From Planctomycetota bacterium (GTDB lineage: Bacteria; Planctomycetota; UBA8742; UBA2392): a stretch of DNA of 64,000 nucleotides. Each line of letters starts with the position of its first letter. The stretch's first letter is position 1. A program made the position numbers and the translations under genes. Under the pieces are notes generated by a model, which worked only from the letters and a program-made list of their open reading frames with translations, had not been told where the DNA came from and made no database searches. This document shows positions 57,512-64,000 of the stretch, in pieces. The stretch is from the NCBI GenBank assembly GCA_016712285.1, contig JADJRK010000001.1:2356001-2420000 (forward strand). The letters are read 5' to 3'.

Positions 57512-58217
57512 GCCGACGATCTGGGATTTCGTCATCGTCGCAACGCTTGCGGCGGTGCTGCCTGCGTACACCGCGTTCTACACGCTGCCGCGATTGCTGC
57601 GGCTGCCACGCGCAACGATTGAGACAATCCGGTCGCGCGTTTACGTACAATCGCTGGTGACACAGTGGCTGTTCGCCGGCGCGGCGCTGCAACTGGTGCT
57701 GCTGCGCGGCTACGCGTGGTCTGACATCGGGCTCGCGTTGCCGACAGGCAACGGCCTGCTGATCGGCGCGGCAATCATCGGCGGGCTCGCCGCGCTGCTG
57801 GTCATCCAGCACATCCGGCTGCGCAGAAACCCTGAGGGCCGCGCGCTCGTCAGGCATGCGCTGCAACGCGTGGAGTGGATTTTGCCGCGCACGCAGCCGC
57901 AGCGCCGCTTGTGGTGGGTGGTCTCGGCGCACGCGGGCTGGGGCGAAGAGCTGATGTACCGCGGGTTTGTGTTCGCGCTGCTGGCTTCGCTCCTGCCCCT
58001 GTGGGCCGCCGCCGGGGCAAGCTGCATCCTGTTCGGGCTCGCGCACGCGTACCAGGGCGTGCGCGGCATCGTGCTGACCAGCGTGCTGGGCAGCGCGTTC
58101 GTCGGCATGTACCTGCTCACGGGCAGCCTGTGGGTTCCCATCGCGGCCCACGCGCTGTACGACATACACGCGGGCGAGCTTGGATTCTGGGCCTTTGCTC
58201 GCGATGATGATGACTGA
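57498..58217 (+). CDS. CPBP family intramembrane metalloprotease
   Basis: The longer open frame starts inside the preceding gene; the ATG at 57498 gives 239 residues beginning MTPIEPTIWDFVIVATLAAV. Six to eight hydrophobic segments surround the CPBP (CAAX protease and bacteriocin-processing) motifs: GWGEELMYRGF near residue 150, FGLAHAYQG near 179 and HALYD near 217. These place two Glu and two His for metal binding in the membrane. Family members process prenylated or small membrane proteins or confer bacteriocin self-immunity; the substrate here is unknown. The stop overlaps the uvrC start. Confidence 0.92.
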   Translation: MTPIEPTIWDFVIVATLAAVLPAYTAFYTLPRLLRLPRATIETIRSRVYVQSLVTQWLFAGAALQLVLLRGYAWSDIGLALPTGNGLLIGAAIIGGLAALLVIQHIRLRRNPEGRALVRHALQRVEWILPRTQPQRRLWWVVSAHAGWGEELMYRGFVFALLASLLPLWAAAGASCILFGLAHAYQGVRGIVLTSVLGSAFVGMYLLTGSLWVPIAAHALYDIHAGELGFWAFARDDDD

Positions 58218-60135
58218 ACAACCGTCCATCCTTGAGCGCCTGATTCACGCCGCGCCCGCGGCACCCGGCTGCTACGTGTTCAAAGACGAACACGGCAAGG
58301 TCCTGTACGTGGGCAAGGCGGTGGACCTGCGCAAGCGCGTGCCCGCGTACCTGCGGCCCGGGGCCGACGGCCGCCCGCACATTCCCTTCCTGATGGAGCG
58401 CGCGACCACCGTTGAGTTTATCGTCGTGACCAACGAGAAAGAGGCGCTGGTCCTTGAGAACAACCTGATCAAGCGCTTTCGGCCGCGCTACAACATCGTG
58501 CTCGCGACCGACGACAAGACCTTCGTCTCGGTGCGCATGGACATGACGCACGCATTTCCGCGCGCAACCATCGTGCACAAGTACAAGCGCGACGGGGCCA
58601 GCTACTTCGGCCCCTACAACAGCGCAGCCAAGCTGTACAAGACGCTTGAGGTCTTCAAGCGCTACTACCCGCTGCGCCTGTGCAGCGACCACGTGATGGC
58701 CAACCGCGCGCGCCCCTGCGTGTACTACGAAATCGGCGCGTGCAAGGCGCCCTGCATGGCGGGCATGATCACGCCCGAGGCCTATGCCGGCATCGTGCGC
58801 GACTTTGTGCGCGCTCTGGAAGGCAAAGACGACACGGTCGCCAAGGACCTCGAACGCCGAATGGCCGAAGCCGCCAGCGCGCTGGACTATGAGAAAGCCG
58901 CCGAGTTACGCGACCGCATGCTCGCCGTGCAGGAAACCACGCTGCGCCAACGCGCACAGATCGGCAGCGAGAAGACCGCGCACCGCGACGTGCATGGCAT
59001 CTTCCGCGAAGCCGACCGCCTGAGCATCGCCACGCTGCTGTACCGCGACGGGCGCCTCGAAGACACCGCCACGCGCGAGTTCACGACATTGCTGCCTGAT
59101 GAAGAAGTGCTGCACGGGTTTCTGATGCAGTACTACGAGCGCGCCAGTTTCGTGCCCGAAGAGATCGTGGTGCCCATTGAGCTTGAGGGCATGCAGGCCA
59201 TGGGCGAATGGATCAGCGACCGCGCCGAGCGAAAGGTGCAGGTTCTGCACCCGCAACGCGGCGACCGCGCCAAGCTGCTTGAGATGGCCAACGTCAACGC
59301 ACGCCACGCGCTGAAAGTCCGCGCCGAGACCGAGCAGCGCAGCAAGCAACTGCTGCGCGAACTGCAGGAAGCCGCGGGCCTGGAGCGCACGCCGGTACGC
59401 ATGGAATGCTTCGATATCAGCCACGGCGGAGGCAAAGACACCGTGGCCAGCGGCGTGTGCTTCATCGACGGCGAGCCCGCCAAGGCCCAGTACCGGCACT
59501 ACAAAATCAAGTCCCACGACCGAAACGACGACTTCGCCAGCATGGAAGAAGTGCTGCGCCGCCGCCTCAAGCGCGGTCTTGAGGAAGGCAACATGCCCGA
59601 CCTGATCGTGATCGACGGTGGGCCCGGCCAGCTGGGGCGCGTGCAGAAAGTGTTCGACGAGTTGAACATCGTCGGCATTGACCTCGTCGCGCTGGCCAAG
59701 TCCCGCGACAAGAAGCGCCCGGGCTGGGAAACCGCGTGGCAGGAAGAGCCGGTGCGCACCGACGAGCGCATATTTCTGCCGGGCCGCGACGAGCCGATCA
59801 CGCTGGACCAGCGTTCGGCTGCGCTGTTTCTGCTGGTGCGCATTCGAGACGAGGCGCACCGCTTTGCCATCACGTTCCATCGCAAGCAGAAGCGCCGCAG
59901 CAACCTTTCCAGCAGCCTCGACGATGTGCCCGGCGTCGGCCCAAAGAAAAAGCGCGCGCTGATCAAACGCTTCGGCTCGCCCAAGGGCGTGAAGCTGGCG
60001 ACGCTGGACGAGCTGCGGGCCGTCGAGGGCATCAACGACAAGATTGCCACGGCAATTTTTGAAGCCTTCACAGCCGAGCGCCAACTGCTGCTGCAGAAAC
60101 AGCAGCCCGCCGACAAACCCGCCGACCCTGCCTGA
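58204..60135 (+). CDS. uvrC: Excinuclease ABC subunit C
   Basis: Three consecutive ATG codons (58204, 58207, 58210) overlap the end of the CPBP gene; I use the first, giving 643 residues. The GIY-YIG nuclease domain is at the N-terminus (GCYVFKDEHGKVLYVGKAVDLRKRV, in part), a UVR domain near 220 (ALDYEKAAELRDRM), the RNase H-like 5' nuclease with ECFDISH and IDGGPGQL, and helix-hairpin-helix repeats at the end (VPGVGPKKKRALIKRFGS). It makes both incisions in nucleotide excision repair with UvrAB. No other uvr gene is nearby. Confidence 0.97.
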   Translation: MMMTEQPSILERLIHAAPAAPGCYVFKDEHGKVLYVGKAVDLRKRVPAYLRPGADGRPHIPFLMERATTVEFIVVTNEKEALVLENNLIKRFRPRYNIVLATDDKTFVSVRMDMTHAFPRATIVHKYKRDGASYFGPYNSAAKLYKTLEVFKRYYPLRLCSDHVMANRARPCVYYEIGACKAPCMAGMITPEAYAGIVRDFVRALEGKDDTVAKDLERRMAEAASALDYEKAAELRDRMLAVQETTLRQRAQIGSEKTAHRDVHGIFREADRLSIATLLYRDGRLEDTATREFTTLLPDEEVLHGFLMQYYERASFVPEEIVVPIELEGMQAMGEWISDRAERKVQVLHPQRGDRAKLLEMANVNARHALKVRAETEQRSKQLLRELQEAAGLERTPVRMECFDISHGGGKDTVASGVCFIDGEPAKAQYRHYKIKSHDRNDDFASMEEVLRRRLKRGLEEGNMPDLIVIDGGPGQLGRVQKVFDELNIVGIDLVALAKSRDKKRPGWETAWQEEPVRTDERIFLPGRDEPITLDQRSAALFLLVRIRDEAHRFAITFHRKQKRRSNLSSSLDDVPGVGPKKKRALIKRFGSPKGVKLATLDELRAVEGINDKIATAIFEAFTAERQLLLQKQQPADKPADPA

Positions 60136-60199
60136 TACGCCAGCCCTTGCCGTGTGCTGCCAGGTTGCGCCTAATGCCGCACTTCCGCGGGGGCCGTGT

Positions 60200-60961
60200 T
60201 TGACTGACATCGTTCTGATCTGCGCGTTCGCATTCGTCGCGTTCTTCGTCAAAGGCGTGGTCGGCGCCGCAAGCGCAATCGTGTTCAACGCACTGCTGCT
60301 GGTGGCTTTGGCGCTGGGTTATGGAGGCGAACTTACGCTGGCAGACGGCCTGTACTGGCTTGCGATTGCCGACATGTTTTCCAGCACGGTGATGTGGGCC
60401 GCCATGCGCCGCGAAGTCAAGTTTGAACCGCTCACGTCGCGACTGTTGCTGGGCATGATCCCGACCGTGGCGATCTTTGCCGTGGTGTTGACCCGCATTG
60501 ACGTGCTATGGCTGTCGCTGCTGCTAAGCATGGCCGTGATCGGCGCCGGCGTCTGGCTTGCCAGTCGCAGCCGCGATGTCCCCGCCGACCCCGAGAAGGT
60601 GGATCGCTTGGCGTTTCCCACCGGGTTGCTCGCGGGCGTGCTGGGCGGCTTGTTCGGGATGGCGGGGCCGGTGTTCTTTCTGCTGCTGCACGGCGCAAGT
60701 TCTGACCCGTCGCTGTTTCGGCGCCGCGCGGTGCTGGTGACCGTAGTGACCAACCCCGTGCGGCTGATCTCGCTGGTGGCGTTCGGCGCGATTGAAACGC
60801 GACACCTTGAGTGGTTCGGTTGGAGCGTGCCGGGCATCGTCATTGCGATGCTGCTGGGCGGGTGGCTGCACCGCTACGTAAAGCCGCGCCCGTTTCGAGT
60901 AGTGCTGGGCGTGCTGGTGGCCATAGCAGGCATCGGCGGGTTACTGCGCTACGCAATCTGA
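60200..60961 (+). CDS. TauE/SafE family membrane permease
   Basis: The frame is open from inside uvrC, but no ATG lies between the uvrC stop and the first helix; a TTG at 60200 after a G-rich stretch gives 253 residues. The product has about eight hydrophobic helices in two halves (AFFVKGVVGAASAIVFNALLL and LLAGVLGGLFGMAGPVFFLLL, the latter shown only in part), the two Gly-rich repeats characteristic of the sulfite-exporter TauE/SafE family. Substrates in the family include sulfite, sulfoacetate and other organic anions. It ends the apparent operon. The start codon is uncertain. Confidence 0.85.
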   Translation: MTDIVLICAFAFVAFFVKGVVGAASAIVFNALLLVALALGYGGELTLADGLYWLAIADMFSSTVMWAAMRREVKFEPLTSRLLLGMIPTVAIFAVVLTRIDVLWLSLLLSMAVIGAGVWLASRSRDVPADPEKVDRLAFPTGLLAGVLGGLFGMAGPVFFLLLHGASSDPSLFRRRAVLVTVVTNPVRLISLVAFGAIETRHLEWFGWSVPGIVIAMLLGGWLHRYVKPRPFRVVLGVLVAIAGIGGLLRYAI

Positions 60962-61024
60962 CCCGGAATCGCGTGCGGACAGGGGCGGCATCTCAGTCAT
61001 GGGTCGATTGCTCTGGCAAGAAAT

Positions 61025-61046
61025 GCCCCCAGCTGACGCCGGGGGC
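61025..61046. terminator. Hairpin between convergent genes
   Basis: GCCCCC and GGGGGC pair around a 10-base loop, between the permease stop (60961) and the RND stop (61064). There is no T-tract, so this is a weak terminator call. Confidence 0.4.
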
Positions 61047-61063
61047 TCGTGCGGACGGTGTTG

Positions 61064-64000
61064 CTATGACGCCGTGGGTTGCAATGTTGGTACCTCGTCG
61101 GACTCTGGCTCTTTTGCTGGCGACGGTGGCGGTGCCGGCGGTTGCGGCTTCTGGTCGTCTGATAGCTCGTCCGCGCTGCCGAAGACTTTGTTGAACAGTT
61201 GCTTGCTGCGTTCGCCCCACCGTGACGTCACCAGGTATGCGCATGGCACAACCACCAACGTGAGTACCGTGGCAATCATCAAGCCGAAAATCGTTGCTGT
61301 CGCCAAGGGTGCCCACCAGGCCGAACTTTCGCCGCCTACAACAAACGCAAACTTGAAGAAGTCAAAACTCACGCCCAGGGCCATCGGCGCCAAACCCAGC
61401 GCCGTTGTGATCGCCGTAAGCATGACCGGCCGCAGGCGTGTGCGCCCGCCCTCGACGATGGCGTCAGTCAACGACTTGCCGTGGAACCGTCGCAACTGGT
61501 TGATGTAGTCGATCATCACGATCGCGTTGTTCACCACCACGCCCGCGAGTGCAATCACCGCCACGCCGGTCATGATGATGCCGAACGGCTGCGCCAGCAC
61601 GATCAACGAAATGAACACACCCACGGTCGAGAGAATCACGCTGCTCAAGATGATTCCTGTTTGCAGCGCGCTGTTGAACTGCAGCACCAGAATCAGCGTG
61701 ATCACCAGCAACGCGATCACAAACGCGCGCATGAGGAACGTTGCGGCTTCTTCTTTATCTTCGCTCTCGCCCGTGAAGCCAGCCTTGAACCCGGCTGGAA
61801 ACGTGGCCTGCGACTCATTGATCTTGCGCTCAATCTCGGCCAGCAGCGGCTCGGCCTGGTAGCCGTCGGCAAGGTTGCCTGACACGGTCAGTACGCGCTT
61901 GGCGTCTTTGCGCCGGATGGTGCCCGGGCCGCCGGTGTAGTCCCACGAGCACACAGTGCTCAGCGGAATCGCATTGCCGAAGCGGTCACTGATACGAATG
62001 TTATCCAGCACCGCCGGGTCGTTGCGCTGGTCGGCGGGCAGGCGCACGATGATGTCGCGTTCTTCGTTGCCTTCGTCATATCCGCCGATGCGCTGGCCGT
62101 TGATCAACATCTTCACGAAGTTGCCGATCCACTGCGTGTTCAGGCCCAGCAGCGCCGCCTTCTGCCGGTCGACGCGAATGCGCAGCTCGGGCTTGCCGGT
62201 GCGCAGGTTGTCGCGCACGTCCACGACGCCCTCGACGCTTTCAATGATGCGGCGGACCTTGGTGACGGCCTCGCCGAGTTTGCGCTCGTCATCGACCGAG
62301 ATCTCGACGTTGATCGGCGGGCCCGTCGGCGGGCCGACAGCCGCTTCCTTGACCTCGAAGTCGGCGCCCGGCAGGTCCTTGATCAGGGGGCGGACGTCCT
62401 TGATCCACTTGCTGGGGCTGCCGATGCGATCGGCTTCATCCTTGAAGCTGATGGTGATGTTGGCGATGTGCGTGGCGTCTGCGCCGCCTTCCATGGGATT
62501 TGCGCCGCCGCCCACGCCGCCGACGGTCGTCTCGAGGCCTTTGATGTCTTCGTATGGGGGCAGGCGCGACTCGACCAGCCGGGCAAGTTTGTCGGTGGTC
62601 TCAAGGCTTGTGCCCTCGGCGGCGGTGATGCTGATAGTCGCCAGCTTTGGCTCAACTGATGGGAACAGCTCAACGCCGTGGCCCATCATGCTGTACAGCA
62701 CGATGGTGCTGACCAGCATCAGGAACGCGGCGCCCAGCCATGCCTTGGGCCACTTGAGGGCGCGGCGCAGCAGGCCTTCGTACGCGGCCAGAATCTGAAA
62801 GCCGAAGCCCTGCACTTTCTTGTCCATCGCGCTGGTCTTGGGTTTGCGATAGCGCATGAAGGTGGCGGCGATGGTCGGGTTGATCACCAGCGCGACAAAC
62901 AGGCTGCACACCAGAGTCACGATAACCGTCAGCGGCAGGAAGCTCATGAACTCGCCCATGATGCCGGGCCAGAACAGCATGGGACCGAACGCGCCAAGGG
63001 TGGTCGCCGTGCTGGCAATGACGGGCCACGCGACTTCGCCGGTGGCGTCCTTGGCGGCCTGGATCGGCGTCTTGTTCATGCCGATGTGCCGATAGATGTT
63101 CTCGATAATCACGATGGCGTTGTCGACCAGCATGCCCTGGGCCAGGATCAGCGCGAACAGCACGACCATGTTCATTGTCACGCCCATGAGCTGCAGGACG
63201 CTGAAGCTCATCAGCAGGCTGAGTGGGATGGCGGTGGCGACAAACAACGCGTTGCGCAGGCCGAGCGCAAAAAAGATCACGAGCAGCACGAGCACCAGCC
63301 CCGAAAGGATGTTGTTCTCGAGGTCGTTGACCATGTTGCGAATGTCGTGGGACGCATCGGTCAGAATCGCGTACTCGACGCCCGCCGGGAAATCCGACTT
63401 CGCCTGCGCCAGCCCGTACTTGATGGTCTCGGCGATCACGATGATGTTGGCGCCGGCGCGCTTGCTGATGCTGAGCTGCACGGCGTCTTTGCCGTCGCGG
63501 CGCGCATAGCTGATCGGGTCTTTGTAGTTGCGATAGGCCCGCGCCACGTCGCGCAGATACACCGGCCGGCCTTCGACGTTGTGGATGACCAGGCTCTCGA
63601 CGTCTTCGGCGGTCTTGAACTCGCCGGGAATGCGCACCGACGCCTTCACCAGGCCGGTGTCAACACCGCCGGCGGAGATGTCGTTGTTCTCGCCGCGCAG
63701 TGTCTCGATCAGCTGGTTCACGGGAAGCTGGTAGGCTTCAAGCTTTTCCGGGTCGACTTCGATTTCGATCTGCGGCTCGACTGCACCAGCGATGCTGACA
63801 TCCAGCACGCCGTCGATGCCCTCGATCTTGTCTTCCAGTTCTTCGGCGACGCGTTCAAGCACCGTGACGTCTGCGCCGTAAAGCGTGACGATCATGATCG
63901 GGAATTCAGAGAAGCTCAGCTCCTGAATGGTTTCGTCTTCTACATCAGTGGGAAACTCAACCTTGGCGCGGTCGTACTTTTCGCGCACGCGCTGCAGCGC
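61064..64000 (-). CDS. RND family efflux transporter, AcrB-type, partial at window edge
   Basis: The minus-strand frame is open through base 64000, so roughly the first 90 residues lie outside the window; 978 residues are visible. Hallmarks are GMLVDNAIVIIENIYRHIG with the proton-relay aspartate, two porter halves, repeated transmembrane blocks (about 11 helices seen) and the second-half motif GVVVNNAIVMIDYINQLR. It would form an inner-membrane trimer exporting hydrophobic compounds or metals with a periplasmic adaptor, presumably encoded beyond 64000. The C-terminal tail is Pro/Glu-rich (PPAPPPSPAKEPESDEVP). Substrate class cannot be fixed from this part. Confidence 0.95.
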   Translation of the reverse strand, partial: ALQRVREKYDRAKVEFPTDVEDETIQELSFSEFPIMIVTLYGADVTVLERVAEELEDKIEGIDGVLDVSIAGAVEPQIEIEVDPEKLEAYQLPVNQLIETLRGENNDISAGGVDTGLVKASVRIPGEFKTAEDVESLVIHNVEGRPVYLRDVARAYRNYKDPISYARRDGKDAVQLSISKRAGANIIVIAETIKYGLAQAKSDFPAGVEYAILTDASHDIRNMVNDLENNILSGLVLVLLVIFFALGLRNALFVATAIPLSLLMSFSVLQLMGVTMNMVVLFALILAQGMLVDNAIVIIENIYRHIGMNKTPIQAAKDATGEVAWPVIASTATTLGAFGPMLFWPGIMGEFMSFLPLTVIVTLVCSLFVALVINPTIAATFMRYRKPKTSAMDKKVQGFGFQILAAYEGLLRRALKWPKAWLGAAFLMLVSTIVLYSMMGHGVELFPSVEPKLATISITAAEGTSLETTDKLARLVESRLPPYEDIKGLETTVGGVGGGANPMEGGADATHIANITISFKDEADRIGSPSKWIKDVRPLIKDLPGADFEVKEAAVGPPTGPPINVEISVDDERKLGEAVTKVRRIIESVEGVVDVRDNLRTGKPELRIRVDRQKAALLGLNTQWIGNFVKMLINGQRIGGYDEGNEERDIIVRLPADQRNDPAVLDNIRISDRFGNAIPLSTVCSWDYTGGPGTIRRKDAKRVLTVSGNLADGYQAEPLLAEIERKINESQATFPAGFKAGFTGESEDKEEAATFLMRAFVIALLVITLILVLQFNSALQTGIILSSVILSTVGVFISLIVLAQPFGIIMTGVAVIALAGVVVNNAIVMIDYINQLRRFHGKSLTDAIVEGGRTRLRPVMLTAITTALGLAPMALGVSFDFFKFAFVVGGESSAWWAPLATATIFGLMIATVLTLVVVPCAYLVTSRWGERSKQLFNKVFGSADELSDDQKPQPPAPPPSPAKEPESDEVPTLQPTAS

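Overview
The window is high-G+C bacterial DNA carrying a complete, linked rRNA operon. The 5' end of the 16S gene reads GAACGTTGGCGGCGTGGAT followed by a near-exact target for the Planctomycetes probe Pla46 (one mismatch). The gene content fits Planctomycetota: Ser/Thr kinases without PASTA domains, WD40 lipoproteins, TPR proteins, a membrane pyrophosphatase and an Rhs fragment. I therefore call it a Planctomycetota-like bacterium of a lineage I cannot name. No phage, insertion sequence or CRISPR array is visible.

Layout. 1-4470: the edge-truncated end of a membrane-anchored zinc-ribbon protein, and a large TPR/metallopeptidase-like secreted protein. 4568-10467: a CocE-type hydrolase and an ATP-grasp enzyme read divergently from overlapping -10 elements, then a tail-anchored Ser/Thr kinase and a MATE transporter. 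10542-17098: addB-addA, a two-subunit recombination helicase-nuclease. 17325-21300: two convergent WD40 lipoprotein genes. 21986-29048: a ferredoxin/ASKHA protein, an SDR, queF with a VOC-like partner, moaA, a kinase-TPR protein, a membrane-anchored unknown and an FMN reductase. 29282-34878 (minus strand): 16S, tRNA-Ile, tRNA-Ala, 23S and 5S, with a strong promoter, two boxA sites and a terminator. 35615-36937: comF-apt. 37041-42120: a bifunctional aldolase/dehydrogenase, mrp, a bacilliredoxin, three tandem small paralogues that I suspect are Sm-like, and a small membrane protein. 42386-44037: two secreted proteins sharing a C-terminal domain. 44342-47533: clpC and a DHFR/RibD-like gene. 47741-51889: tRNA-Ala(CGC), a TPR-like exported protein and a membrane pyrophosphatase with a large disordered insertion. 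51937-54780: palindrome-rich DNA flanking Rhs debris with a lower-G+C cargo. 54789-60961: an overlapping operon of two secreted proteins, a CPBP protease, uvrC and a TauE-like permease. 61064-64000: an RND efflux pump truncated by the window edge.

Two kinds of signal cut across the gene list. First, nine genes have a TANNNT-like -10 hexamer ending exactly six bases before the start codon and no Shine-Dalgarno sequence, which predicts leaderless mRNAs; genes inside operons and several others keep GGAG-type sites. Second, the intergenic DNA is patterned. Heptamer-period tandem arrays lie at several places, 24-bp units with an 8-3-8 hairpin form an inverted pair of arrays near 42.2-42.4 kb, and REP-like palindromes cluster around the tRNA-Ala(CGC) gene and the Rhs fragments.

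Functionally the window mixes housekeeping (translation, DNA repair, purine salvage, proteostasis, Fe-S assembly) with envelope proteins of unknown role. Frame-shadow ORFs are abundant because of the high G+C and were left out.
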